From Bacteroidota bacterium (GTDB lineage Bacteria > Bacteroidota > Bacteroidia > AKYH767-A > OLB10): a stretch of DNA of 64,000 nt. The translations under genes and the position numbers were made by a program. Where the stretch lies: positions 62,001 through 126,000 of the forward strand of contig JADKFA010000007.1 of NCBI GenBank assembly GCA_016717725.1, read 5' to 3'. The first letter of the stretch is position 1. Every line of letters begins with the position of its first letter. The notes under the pieces are model-generated. The model was given only the letters and a program-made list of their open reading frames with translations. It had not been told where the DNA came from and ran no database searches. This document shows, piece by piece, positions 1 to 8,159 of the stretch.

Positions 1-714
1 GTTTGAGCCCCTTGGAGCCGAGCTTTTTTTAGAAACAATGTTTCTAGCGGATTATAAACTAAATCGAATAGGAGGTGTCCTTTCCCAATGCCTTCAAAAG
101 GAATATCTGGACAACCTTCCAAATTAGGATGCATGCCTAAAGGAGTCGTATTGATGATGAGGGTATGTTCAGCAATGAATGAAGGGGGTTAAATCAGCAT
201 AAACGAGTACATTCTCATTCTCATTCTCACTCTCCTCTCATTTTCATTCTCATTCTCATTCTCACTCTCATAAGTTCGGGATACCATCTGAAAAGAAATA
301 TTTAATTTTTGCAAATGAATTGCACCGCTTTTGAAGCACCGCCATTACCTAATATTAATGCTTTGTTTTGATGGGATTGTAGGGGGGAGTGATGGATTTT
401 TCAAAGCCAAAAACATCTGTGTTGTATCCCATTAATTTCCCATCCGCTAAAACCTTAACCGTATTTACGGCACCAATTTTTTTTACTTCTCCGTACATCC
501 ATCTAAAAGGAAGAACCGAACGTTTATAAGGAATGGTAATGTTCATCCCATCCAATTTATATTCTTGAACTAGGTCACGAATTTTAGCAATGGAATCGGT
601 TTCTAGGTTGATGTATTCATAGCCTTCCCACTTAGGATTCGAAAATTTTTTGGTGAAATATTGTTTCGACCAGGAATGACCAAGCGTTTTTCCAATCAGC
701 GCAAAGCGAGGCAT
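1..714 (-). CDS. aroE: Shikimate dehydrogenase, 3' end cut by window edge, several frameshifts
   Basis: AroE reduces 3-dehydroshikimate to shikimate with NADPH in the aromatic amino acid pathway. The first 119 codons (355-714) show the substrate-binding start (IGKTLGHSWSKQYF), the NITIPYK motif with the catalytic Lys, and GAVNTV. The NADP-binding part follows in other frames: LILGNGGASKAV near 315-358, then INTTPLGMHPN and LFDLVYNP up to position 1. The first frame break sits at a six-C run near 385-390, where one added base restores the frame. Others lie near the A run at 310, inside a hexanucleotide array (210-270) and at a five-C run near 187-191. The ATG overlaps the dedA stop (TAATG). 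Read error is the likelier cause, but the array inside the gene may be real. Confidence 0.85.
210..270. repeat. Hexanucleotide array inside aroE
   Basis: About ten units close to ATTCTC/ACTCTC on the plus strand, which read GAGAAT on the aroE strand. In the aroE frame it encodes an Glu-Asn run (ENENENEN). It lies between VSRTYE and YADLTP, where AroE proteins have a short loop after the cofactor-binding motif. The array is impure, and a frame slip occurs within it. It resembles the low-complexity word arrays elsewhere in this window, but here it is inside a coding region. Confidence 0.7.
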
Positions 715-1402
715 TAACTTTTTGAAAATTTGCTTTTCAGAATACTGAAGACCATCGGAAGAACAGAAAGTACAATGATCATGATCACCACGAGTTCAAA
801 ATGTGCTTTTACCCAAGGGCATTTGTCCAAATAAATATCCGCAAATCGACATACTGCTGATCCATAAAAAACCACCTGCTATATCGTAAGGTAAAAATTT
901 CGTTTTATAACTCATCTCCCCTAAACCGGCAAACGAAAGGAGTAAAAGGTTCTAACAATAGGGAATGAAGCGAGCCATGATGATCGCCTTGGTACCATGC
1001 TTTTCAAAAAACGCATGGGTGTCGTCTAAATATTTTTTGCTTCACAATTCTTTTACCTCTAAACTTAACTTCAGTTGCGCGAACACCTAAAAACCGACCT
1101 ACCGCATAATTTACATTATCTCCCAAAATGGCTGCAAAGGATAAGAGTCCAATGAGTATTCCTAAATTTAATCCAGTAGCTTCATTCGCACACAAGGCCC
1201 CAGCAGCAAAAAGCAAAGAATCGCCTGGAAGAAAAGGCATAACGATTAATCCAGTTTCAACAAAGATGATCAGAAAGAGGATGCCATAAACAGCAACACC
1301 ATATTCTGTAACCATGGTTGCTAAATGGTCGTTGATATGGAGTATAAAGTCAAAGAATAGAATGCATAAATTGGAATTAAGCAACGATAATAGAAGGGTC
1401 AA
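714..1402 (-). CDS. DedA family membrane protein, frameshifted
   Basis: DedA/SNARE-associated (VTT) inner-membrane proteins act in envelope homeostasis and lipid scrambling or flipping. The first frame (1004-1402) carries [30 protein letters not shown] and [13 protein letters not shown], typical of the N-terminal half. The second half is found in other frames: [22 protein letters not shown], then [23 protein letters not shown], then a hydrophobic end in KSKFSKS at 714. The first slip is at a six-A run near 1027-1032; further single-T slips fall near 950-985. The gene overlaps the rhodanese gene by 26 bp and the aroE start by one base. It is probably intact in the real genome. Confidence 0.8.
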
Positions 1403-1694
1403 TCTCTTTGCTATAAGCCATGATTCCTCCCTTTAAATTATAAAGATTTTCATAACCAAAACGTTTTTCAAGCTCATTAATAGCAGCCGCACTTCTGGAT
1501 CCACTTCTGCAATGAACAATAACAGGAACGTCTTTACGAATTTTATCGATGTCGGTAAGAAGGTTGCCTAAAGGAATCAATTCCCCATCTATATTACACA
1601 TATCAAATTCATGCTCTTCACGAACATCGATCAATTGAAAATCGACACCGTCTTCACGCATTTGTTTTAGCTCGGATACAGTTTTTTCTTTCAT
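1377..1694 (-). CDS. Single-domain rhodanese-like protein
   Basis: A 105-residue stand-alone rhodanese domain with no signal peptide, so presumably cytoplasmic. It has the IDVREEHEF motif (about residues 22-30) and the active-site loop CRSGSRS near residues 62-68, whose Cys would carry persulfide sulfur. It ends at the usual LKGGIMAY helix. The length matches PspE/GlpE-type single-domain proteins. It overlaps the upstream phosphosulfolactate synthase gene by 4 bp (ATGA) and the dedA gene by 26 bp, so all are likely co-transcribed. The sulfur acceptor is unknown. Confidence 0.9.
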   Translation of the reverse strand: MKEKTVSELKQMREDGVDFQLIDVREEHEFDMCNIDGELIPLGNLLTDIDKIRKDVPVIVHCRSGSRSAAAINELEKRFGYENLYNLKGGIMAYSKEIDPSIIVA

Positions 1695-2521
1695 ATCGGT
1701 TTTAATTCTGTTTTCTTGGGTTGTGGAAGGCTAGGTTCTTCGTTTATTGGAGAATGTAGCGACTTATCCAAATATTGAAAGAAGGTGTCGCTGCGTACTC
1801 CAAGGCGTAAGGTTTCTAAAGCAATTACCTCCTGTGGCGAAATATTTCCTAGGTTTACATTTGCACCAAACAGTTTGATAAAATAAGCTTGTTGTGATTT
1901 TTGTGGCGTTTCCCAAATGATCTTCTCTGGGGCAACCTTCGCAACAATTTTATTGATCAACACAACATGTGCTTTTCCATTAGGACGATAAATACCCACC
2001 GTACCACTTTCACGTGCTTCAGCAATCACTTTCCAGGCTCCAGCTTCCAATTCGGCCAGCATCATTTCAATCCACTTGTTAGGGCGAATTAAAATTCCTT
2101 CTTCTTTGGATCCAACTTCACTAATAACCGTGACGCGTTTACTCAACCGCTCGATGTAATGACATTTTTCAGGATGAGGCATGGTGATGGATCCGTCGGA
2201 TACTTCAGCGTATTCCATCTTAAACTTATCCAATAAGCGAAGGTAATCTTCAAATTGTCCCCTCACTACAAAAGCTTCGAAAAGTGTTCCGCCAAAATAT
2301 ACAGGCATGCCCACCTCTCTGAAAAAAGCTAATTTATTTTCAAGTTTAGGAGTGATTAAAGAACTGCCAAAACCGAGTTTGATGATATCAATATAATCAC
2401 CACTACCATCAATCAGGTTTTCACATTCTCTAATACTTAGTCCTTTATCCATGACCATTGTTAAACCAGCAATACGTGGTTTAACATGTCGTTGTGGAAT
2501 ATGTGATAATTCAAAGTTCAT
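1691..2521 (-). CDS. Phosphosulfolactate synthase (ComA) family protein
   Basis: About 276 residues resembling ComA, the TIM-barrel enzyme that adds sulfite to phosphoenolpyruvate to make (R)-phosphosulfolactate in methanogen coenzyme M synthesis. Visible family features are KPRIAGLTMVMDKGLS at the start, DYIDIIKLGFGSS (about residues 42-54), VYFGGTLFEA (73-82) and VSDGSITMP. A longer frame begins at a TTG (2530), but the ATG at 2521 fits homologues better. It lies between the TPR gene (12 bp upstream) and the rhodanese gene (4-bp overlap). Bacteroidota do not use coenzyme M, so the product here is unknown. A role in sulfonate metabolism is inference only. Confidence 0.85.
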   Translation of the reverse strand: MNFELSHIPQRHVKPRIAGLTMVMDKGLSIRECENLIDGSGDYIDIIKLGFGSSLITPKLENKLAFFREVGMPVYFGGTLFEAFVVRGQFEDYLRLLDKFKMEYAEVSDGSITMPHPEKCHYIERLSKRVTVISEVGSKEEGILIRPNKWIEMMLAELEAGAWKVIAEARESGTVGIYRPNGKAHVVLINKIVAKVAPEKIIWETPQKSQQAYFIKLFGANVNLGNISPQEVIALETLRLGVRSDTFFQYLDKSLHSPINEEPSLPQPKKTELKPI

Positions 2522-2532
2522 GTTCTTCAAAT

Positions 2533-3930
2533 TTATCTGTTATTTCTAATGATGTCCCCAATATGAGTGTCGAATTCAAGTGAAGGCAATAATTCAAATA
2601 TAATAGCAAATCCAGCAGGGTATTTTTCCATTGTCTCAGCGAAACGAACGTATGCATCTTGTTGGTATCCTGCCTGATATAAATAAACGACTTGTCGATA
2701 TCTTAACTCCTGATTATCATGATGATAAAAAAGAGCAGTGTTAATAATTTCAGAAGCTTCGAAAGGTCGATTTAGCTCAGCAAGTAACTCTGAATAGGAA
2801 ATCCATCCATCTTCATTTTCAGGATCAAAATCAATTACTTTTCGGTAGCACTCTTCGGCTTCTTCATAATTGTTTAACCGGTACTCACAATCGCCCAAAC
2901 CTAACCAATATTCTCCGTTTTGGTCATCCAATTCAATGGCTTTTTTGATGTAATGAATGGCTTCATACCAACGATCTTCTTCCTCGAAGGTAACGCCAAT
3001 ACCAAACCAAGCTTGCGACATCTCAGCGGAGAGTTTCACCGCTTTTTTGTAGTAAGTACGAGCCGTTTCAAACTCATGTAAATTCTCGTAGCATTCGCCA
3101 ATATTGTAATAGGTGAATGCGTCGGGTTTACAATATTCAAAAGCAGTTTTATACTTTTCAATGGCTTCAGTGAATTTTTCTAAAAAGGATAAAGCTTGTG
3201 CCATGTCCAAGAGGGCAGGAGCAAAGTCTTCTTTAATGAGCAAGGTATAATCATAAGCGGTAATCGCATCTTCAAAAGAACCTTGCTTGGTGTATAAATC
3301 ACCGAGGTAATACCAAAGCATATATCCGTAAGGATGTTCGTCAATGAGAAGCTTGTAAAATTCAATGCCTTCAGGAATGCGTTTGCTAAATTCCAAACTC
3401 AGTACCATTTCTTCCATGGCTACTTCGTTCGATGGATTGGCAAGTAAACAAAGTTTGTAGTAATCAACAGCGCGACTGTATTCCGACATGTTTTGATACG
3501 TAATTGCCAGACTCAAATAAATATCATCTTTTTGTTCATCGGCCATTTCTAATGCCTTGCGAAAACTTGCGAGGGCACTCGGGTATTTTTCAAGGGCGTT
3601 GTAAATATTCCCTCTCAACAAATGAATTTCAATATCAAATGGATTTACATGTTCTACCTTTTCCAAGAGGGTAAGTGCACCTTTTTCATTGCCCATTAAG
3701 GCAAGGAGATGGGCTTCTTTTAAAGTAAAGTTTACCGAGTGAGGATGTAACGTAAAGGCATACTTCGTCACTTCAAGCGCCTTTTCAAATTCAAGTCGCT
3801 CTATAAAATGATCTATTATTTTCACTAGTGCATCAACGTCAAAAAAAGTAACGTTCCTGCTTCTCTCGCATTTCTCGTATTTCTCTATGGATTGCTGGAT
3901 ATGCTCACTTCGCTCATCCATGTTTTCCAT
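2533..3930 (-). CDS. Tetratricopeptide repeat protein
   Basis: A 465-residue protein made almost wholly of TPR helix pairs. Repeats at roughly 34-residue spacing are visible from about residue 45 to 410, for example GNIYNALEKYPSALASFRKALEM, YYLGDLYTKQGSFEDAITAYDYTL and GLGDCEYRLNNYEEAEECYRKVIDFDPEN. There is no signal peptide or membrane segment, so it is probably a cytoplasmic scaffold. The first ATG is preceded by a purine-rich GGAGGAAG about 12 bases upstream and a TACCTTTG promoter element. It is the first gene of the operon that continues to aroE. Binding partners cannot be read from the sequence. Confidence 0.88.
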   Translation of the reverse strand: MENMDERSEHIQQSIEKYEKCERSRNVTFFDVDALVKIIDHFIERLEFEKALEVTKYAFTLHPHSVNFTLKEAHLLALMGNEKGALTLLEKVEHVNPFDIEIHLLRGNIYNALEKYPSALASFRKALEMADEQKDDIYLSLAITYQNMSEYSRAVDYYKLCLLANPSNEVAMEEMVLSLEFSKRIPEGIEFYKLLIDEHPYGYMLWYYLGDLYTKQGSFEDAITAYDYTLLIKEDFAPALLDMAQALSFLEKFTEAIEKYKTAFEYCKPDAFTYYNIGECYENLHEFETARTYYKKAVKLSAEMSQAWFGIGVTFEEEDRWYEAIHYIKKAIELDDQNGEYWLGLGDCEYRLNNYEEAEECYRKVIDFDPENEDGWISYSELLAELNRPFEASEIINTALFYHHDNQELRYRQVVYLYQAGYQQDAYVRFAETMEKYPAGFAIIFELLPSLEFDTHIGDIIRNNR

Positions 3931-3967
3931 TCGTCATCATCTTCCTCCATACAGTCGAATCTTGCTG

Positions 3968-3975
3968 CAAAGGTA
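3968..3975 (-). promoter_or_regulatory. Bacteroidota-type -7 element for the TPR-aroE operon
   Basis: On the minus strand this reads TACCTTTG, an exact match to the TAnnTTTG -7 consensus of the Bacteroidota primary sigma factor. It lies about 40 bases before the TPR start codon. No clear -33 TTTG is visible at the usual spacing, so it is a moderate call. Confidence 0.5.
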
Positions 3976-4266
3976 GGGCTTTTATCCTGTAACCTCATTC
4001 ACTATTCCTCTGTTTTTACGCTGATGGATTTAAATCAAGTTAAAATTCAGTATATTAATTTGTAATAAGTTAATTTTTAAATACTTAAACAATGTTTCTG
4101 GTGTAAGATTTTAGTAATTTATACTTGTCATTTTAGAGGCATTTTGTTCATAAATAAGATGGGATACTTGGATGTTTCTATTCTAATCAAAAAGAGAATC
4201 AATAACAATTTACATAGTAAAGCGTTGTAATTTTGTAAGCTAAACAATTACTCTCTACAGTCATAA
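3976..4266. other. AT-rich intergenic region
   Basis: About 290 bp between divergent genes. It is AT-rich with poly-T and poly-A tracts and no convincing reading frame. It must hold the promoter for the oxidoreductase gene at 4267, but I see no strong consensus box on the plus strand. Confidence 0.5.
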
Positions 4267-4943
4267 ATGCAAAGCAATAAATTAAAAGAGATGGTAGTGG
4301 TTGGTGCTTCTGGTTTAATCGGTAGTAAGTTGATGGATTTATTGGTAGCTGATGTATCCAGTTCACAAAAATTTGGGTACTTTCTCGAAAAGAGGTCGAA
4401 TGGAAACAAAAAAGTACAATGTATCATTACCGATTTCAATCATTTGGACAGTATATTCCTATGGTAAAAAGATGCTCACAATGCTCTTTTGCTGTATCGG
4501 AACCACCATCAAAAAGGCTGGCTCTCAGGAAGCTTTTAGAAAGGTAGATTATCAAATTCCGCTCGATTTAGCAGCTTTGGCAGAAAAAGCTAGAATCAAT
4601 AAGTTTATTGTCATCTCTTCTTTGGGTGCTGATCCATTATCTAATAATTTTTATTTGAAGACGAAGGGTGAAATGGAAAGAGATCCAATCAAGGGATACA
4701 GTTTTCAAAACTCAGCTTTTGTTCGTCCTTCTTTACTCTTAGGTCCTCGACATGAGTTTCGTTTTGGGGAGCGTTTTGCCCAATTCTTCATGGTTCTTTT
4801 CTCTTTTTTTGATGGTCGGAAAACTAAGAAAATATAAGCCCATCCACGATTTTAAAGTCGCCAAAGCCATGATCAGTATTTCCAATTCCCTCAACAATCA
4901 AAAGATTTATGAGTCAGAAGAGTTGGCTTATTTGGGGACTTGA
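4267..4943 (+). pseudogene. Atypical SDR / HTATIP2-like NAD(P)-binding oxidoreductase, broken by frameshifts
   Basis: The parts together resemble short atypical SDR proteins (about 215 residues) of the HTATIP2/NAD(P)H-binding group. Frame 1 starts with VVVGASGLIGSKLMDLL, a Rossmann dinucleotide motif (residues 10-26), and ends at a TAA near 4465. Frame 2 carries CCIGTTIKKAGSQEAFRKVD, then VISSLGADPLSNNFYLKTKGEMER and FVRPSLLLGPR, the family core. Frame 3 supplies KPIHDFKVAKAMI to 4943. At least two slips are needed, near the T run at 4480-4485 and the T6 run near 4806-4812, plus the internal stop. Either a real pseudogene or read error; the substrate of this family is poorly known. Confidence 0.7.
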
Positions 4944-5330
4944 AATTTCTGTAAACATTTTCTAGTGATATTGACAAGCTACAAGCTGCAAGCTCACGAT
5001 GCTACTAAAACATTCATTTTGTCAAAAAATCCCGAGGGATGCATGATTAGCTGCGATCGAATCAGCATGCCAAATCCCGAGGATGACATAATAAAGCCAC
5101 GTTGTTGCGATCGGATTACCACGAAAATATTTGAAACTAGTGTGTTGATTCAATAGTTGTTGGCATGTCTATGACCCTTTCGGGTTTTGTTTTTGGATAA
5201 ACCTGTTTTTCAAAGGATTTTTAGAAAGTATATTAAAACTAAAAGAGTCTTAAACGAACTAAAAAATAATCCCCCCTCGCTTGTCTGCCGGGCCTTTGGA
5301 GAGGGTCGCGAAGCCTCGCGAGGGGAGAGG
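4944..5330. other. Intergenic region with word-like repeats, no gene seen
   Basis: No credible coding frame; the 63-residue frame at 4965-5156 has no family features. The region includes an AAGCT-rich patch (4976-4996: acaagctacaagctgcaagc) like those at 16135-16155, 37355-37380 and 39930-39955. At 5270-5332 it has a CCTCTCC...GAGGGG repeat related (inverted) to 39753-39790, here with a TCGCGAAGCCTCGCGA-like palindrome (5306-5321) inserted in it. Confidence 0.5.
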
Positions 5331-5494
5331 CCAATGTCATTAAGTTAAGCATCAAGATGCCGAAGGCATCACATGTTTATAGAAAAAGACCGCAAAATAT
5401 ACGACCCCGAAGGGGTCGAACAACAACAAACCACATTTTTTCTATAAACATATGACCCATTCTGGGTCAAAATTTCTTAACTTAATGACATTGG
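5331..5494. repeat. 164-bp nested inverted-repeat element with three internal hairpins
   Basis: Perfect 19-bp outer arms: 5331-5349 (ccaatgtcattaagttaag) and its reverse complement at 5476-5494. Inside is a second perfect 14-bp pair, 5374-5387 and 5437-5450. Between and beside these are three short hairpins: gatgcc-gaa-ggcatc (5356-5370), cgacccc-gaa-ggggtcg (5402-5418) and tgaccca-ttc-tgggtca (5453-5469). It could fold as a branched RNA, or be a MITE-like or REP-derived element. It contains no reading frame. Confidence 0.8.
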
Positions 5495-5544
5495 GGGAGA
5501 GGCTGATATTCTAGGAAAGCGAAATTTAACTCGTGATACGAAAA

Positions 5545-5584
5545 AACCCTTTAACAATTCGATTTCTCTTCTCGTTAAAGGGTT
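5545..5584. terminator. Stem-loop, possible terminator
   Basis: Eleven-base arms aaccctttaac (5545-5555) and gttaaagggtt (5574-5584) with an 18-nt loop, flanked by an A run on the left and a T-rich stretch on the right. It would work in either direction, and lies downstream of the minus-strand gene at 5629-6195. The loop is long for an intrinsic terminator. Confidence 0.45.
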
Positions 5585-5628
5585 GTTTTAAATAATGTAT
5601 TTTTTGAACCTCTATGTAGAGGTGGTCT

Positions 5629-6195
5629 TTAAGTTTTATTCTCAGTATTAGTAGGAACAAAATGTCTAACAATTTCCATGCTCTTGGAGATGATGAATTC
5701 AATCAATACATTGAACGTATGTCGAGCATTAACCTGTAATGTTCCTTCTTTTACTTTTTCAGTAGAGTTTACCTCCTGAACATTAAAACTTGTTCGAATT
5801 GCTTCAGCTTCAACATTCACTTCCTTAAGTGGAATGAGGGATGTATTCACCTTTATACAAAACCACTTCGGTTAGGTACTGAGCTCTAGTCGGTTCTACG
5901 AATCCAACTTTTTGAATATCTCCATCATTATATATTCCTGAAGCATTGATAGTTACTTCGTTCATTTGAATGGATGGAATAAGTGATCCTTCATAGAAGT
6001 AGCTTCAACAATTGTCGCCTTCTGTACGACTTGCTGATATTTCCACTTCTTTTAATTGGATCGATGGGATCCAAGTATTTTCGAAACGAGCCGCTTTACT
6101 ATTTTCTCATCAAGTGATGGCAGCTTGCACCTGATAGGTAGCTGATGAAGAAGTAAGAACAGAAACACTGCACGGGGGTTGAGGTTTGTTTTCAT
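5629..6195 (-). pseudogene. Degenerate exported repeat protein, frameshifted
   Basis: The ATG at 6195 opens with MKTNLNPRAVFLFLLL, a plausible export signal, but this frame stops after about 48 codons. The other frames, joined, give three related segments: IPSIQLKEVEISAS, IPSIQMNEVTINAS and IPHSTLKEVNVEAE, then a last frame (5629-5850) ending VPTNTENKT. The repeated (L)KEVxxxA pattern is reminiscent of TonB-box-like sequences, but I do not recognise the family. At least three frame changes are needed, some not in homopolymers. A good promoter and a perfect palindrome lie upstream, so the gene was, or is, expressed. Confidence 0.5.
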
Positions 6196-6257
6196 GGCTT
6201 TAATTTTAAAATCTCCTTTGAATTGAGATGAGTTTGTTTATCTTTTTTTCGACTCTG

Positions 6258-6289
6258 CAAATGTACATAAACGAAAAGGTACTTTGCAA
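6258..6289 (-). promoter_or_regulatory. Bacteroidota-type promoter for the 6195 gene
   Basis: On the minus strand, TTGCAAAG (6282-6289) acts as a -33-like element and TACATTTG (6258-6265) as a perfect -7 match to TAnnTTTG, at a spacing near the usual 19-21. The start codon at 6195 is about 60 bases downstream, after an AAGGAGATT ribosome-site-like stretch. Confidence 0.6.
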
Positions 6290-6304
6290 CACATAGTACC
6301 TTTT
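6274..6304. promoter_or_regulatory. Perfect inverted repeat over the -33 region, likely operator
   Basis: Arms aaaaggtact (6274-6283) and agtacctttt (6295-6304) are perfect reverse complements with an 11-base spacer. The palindrome covers the -33 element of the promoter for the 6195 gene, so a bound repressor would block it. From memory, similar AGTACC/GGTACT palindromes occur upstream of PadR-type regulator genes in this phylum. No such regulator gene is visible in the window. Confidence 0.5.
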
Positions 6305-6868
6305 AAAATGCTAATATGTTGATTTTAAGGAATATTATTTTTAATGAAGGTTTCAATTTTGTCTAATTTTTGTAATTTTTTGAATTTTTAGTAAAGATGA
6401 AACGTTCTTTTTTTGCATTTAATATGGATGAGATGAACAAAGATGCATTGATGTTACAGGAATTGTAGTTATCTAAATGTTAAAGGAATTGCAATCCCGA
6501 TAATTATCGGGAGGCAATCCCGATAGCTATCGGGAGGTGAATTGGTGATCCCGATAGCTATCGGGAATGAATAGTTGAATTGGTGAATTGGTGTCGCGAG
6601 GCTTCGCGATGGTGGATGTCAAATTGGTGAATTGTTGTCGCAGGCTTCTCGATAGTGTTTTGGCATTGCCTTAATGGTTCCGATTTCTATCGAGAAATGA
6701 CGCGAGTCATCGCTCTCTTAATTGCCGTTCTTTGCGGTGGAAACATAGTTTAGTCCACTTTGTCACCTCTTCAATTTACCTCATCTTCAAATTTTCAAAT
6801 TAGCGAATTTTCAAATTAATTAATCTCTTTTTAAAATCTTTTTCCTTTTAATTGCGTTCTTTTGAAGT
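6305..6868. other. Gene-free region with three TCCCGATAGCTATCGGGA-type palindromes
   Basis: About 560 bp with no coding frame. Three 18-bp palindromes lie in a row: 6495-6512 (centre AATT), 6518-6535 and 6549-6566 (both TCCCGATAGCTATCGGGA). Between them are GTGAATTG words. Further right are a TCGCGAGGCTTCGCGA-type palindrome (about 6594-6609) and a decayed copy near 6638-6655. Related copies occur at 21895-21912 and 25456-25471. Confidence 0.7.
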
Positions 6869-7360
6869 ATGAACTTACTTCAGCGAATCTTTCTATTCTT
6901 TTTCTTGATAGCCACCCCTATGTCTTTATCAGCACAAAAGCGGGAAGTGATTAAGTTGGATCAACTGCTCACAATCCTCAATAATAAATCGGATTCTTTG
7001 CTCGTTTTGAATTTTTGGGCTACGTGGTGTAAGCCTTGTGTGGAGGAGATGCAAGAGTTTCTTCGAATTGAACAAGAGCTTGAAAACAAAAAGGTTAGGT
7101 TCATTTACTTGAGCCTCGACTTTAAGAGAGATTTTGAAACAAAACTGGTTCCATTTGTGAATAAAAGGAAGATGAAGAGCGATGTTTTTCTGCTCGATGA
7201 ACCCGATTACGATGCCTGGATTAATATCGTGGACCCGAGTTGGCAAGGATCCATTCCTGCCACTTTGCTTCTCACCCCAAATGCTGAAAACCGTCATTTC
7301 CACGAGGGACAGTTGACTTATCTTGAATTGAAAAAAATAATAAACACATACTTACCATGA
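6869..7360 (+). CDS. TlpA-like exported thioredoxin-fold protein
   Basis: 163 residues with a signal peptide (MNLLQRIFLFFFLIATPMSLSAQ), cleaved after SAQ by type I logic. The thioredoxin-like active site WATWCKPC has Cys54 and Cys57, followed by a fold ending in a cis-Pro region (GSIPATLLL). TlpA/ResA-type proteins reduce disulfides in the periplasm, for example in cytochrome c maturation. The next gene starts within the stop codon (ATGA), so the pair is probably translationally coupled and works in the same redox setting. Confidence 0.88.
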   Translation: MNLLQRIFLFFFLIATPMSLSAQKREVIKLDQLLTILNNKSDSLLVLNFWATWCKPCVEEMQEFLRIEQELENKKVRFIYLSLDFKRDFETKLVPFVNKRKMKSDVFLLDEPDYDAWINIVDPSWQGSIPATLLLTPNAENRHFHEGQLTYLELKKIINTYLP

Positions 7361-7968
7361 AAAAAATAGTCATCCTTCTATCAATGGCAACTTGTCTATT
7401 CCTCTTCTCCTTCACAACTGATAAGAAGGGATATCAAGTTGGAGATGATGTATCCGACTTCAACCTCAAAAGTACCAGTGGCGAAATGGTTTCACTAGCC
7501 AGCTATAAGGATGCAAAAGGCTTTATCATCATCTTCACCTGCAACCATTGTCCATTTTCGATGGCTTATGAGGATCGAATTATTGCTCTTCAAGCAAAAT
7601 ATAAGGCAAAAGGATTTCCAGTAGTTGCTATTAATTCTAACAATAAGGATGTTTCTCCCGAAGATTCTTATGAAGAGATGATCAAAAGAGCTGCCGAGAA
7701 AAAATTCAATTTCAATTACCTCTACGATAGCACACAAGAAATTGCTCATCAATTTGGAGCAGCCCGTACTCCTCATGTATTCATTGTGGAAAAGCAAAAA
7801 TCAAATTTGAAAATGAAATACATCGGTGCCATCGACGATAATACCGACGAGCCCGAAGCCGTAACCAAGAAATATGTTGAAACGGCTGTCGACCAAATTT
7901 TAGCTGGTCAAGAAGTTACTACCCCTATGACAAAAGCCATCGGTTGTACCATTAAGTGGAAGAAATAG
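7357..7968 (+). CDS. Exported peroxiredoxin-like (AhpC/TSA, redoxin) protein
   Basis: 203 residues. An N-terminal hydrophobic segment (residues 4-19) suggests export. The AhpC/TSA-redoxin fold begins at YQVGDDVSDFNLKSTSGEMVSL, and the active-site motif is TCNHCP (Cys62, Cys65), typical of a peroxiredoxin-like group with CxxC instead of the usual PxxxTxxC. A cis-Pro motif (ARTPHVFIV) follows near residues 137-145. It overlaps the TlpA-like gene by 4 bp. A thiol-disulfide reductase or peroxidase role is inferred from the family. A word-array repeat starts right after its stop codon. Confidence 0.85.
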   Translation: MKKIVILLSMATCLFLFSFTTDKKGYQVGDDVSDFNLKSTSGEMVSLASYKDAKGFIIIFTCNHCPFSMAYEDRIIALQAKYKAKGFPVVAINSNNKDVSPEDSYEEMIKRAAEKKFNFNYLYDSTQEIAHQFGAARTPHVFIVEKQKSNLKMKYIGAIDDNTDEPEAVTKKYVETAVDQILAGQEVTTPMTKAIGCTIKWKK

Positions 7969-7972
7969 CTTC

Positions 7973-8096
7973 TGGATGCTCGATTCTTGATACTCGATTC
8001 TGGATTCTAAATTCGTTATAAGCATCAAGCATCCAGCATCAACATCGAGTATCGAGCATCGAGCATCCAACATCGAGCATCGAGCATCGAGCATCT
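7973..8096. repeat. Low-complexity GATGCTC/CATCGAG word array, inverted halves
   Basis: The left part reads ggatgctcgattcttgatac; the right part (about 8020-8092) is an impure tandem of CATCGAG/TATCGAG/CATCCAG. The two halves are reverse complements of each other over several units, so the transcript could form a long imperfect hairpin just after the stop codon at 7968. The same words recur at 37384-37450. Confidence 0.75.
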
Positions 8097-8159
8097 AATA
8101 AAGTTTGTGGCTAAAACACTAATTTCGCACTCCGTTTCTTATTAAAGTACTTAGCCTAG

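Noticed and set aside
4965..5156. 63-residue frame in the gap after the oxidoreductase gene
   Set aside because: Composition is that of repeat DNA, with no ribosome site and no recognisable motif.
6929..7303. 124-residue minus-strand frame
   Set aside because: Antisense to the well-supported TlpA-like gene, with no family features.
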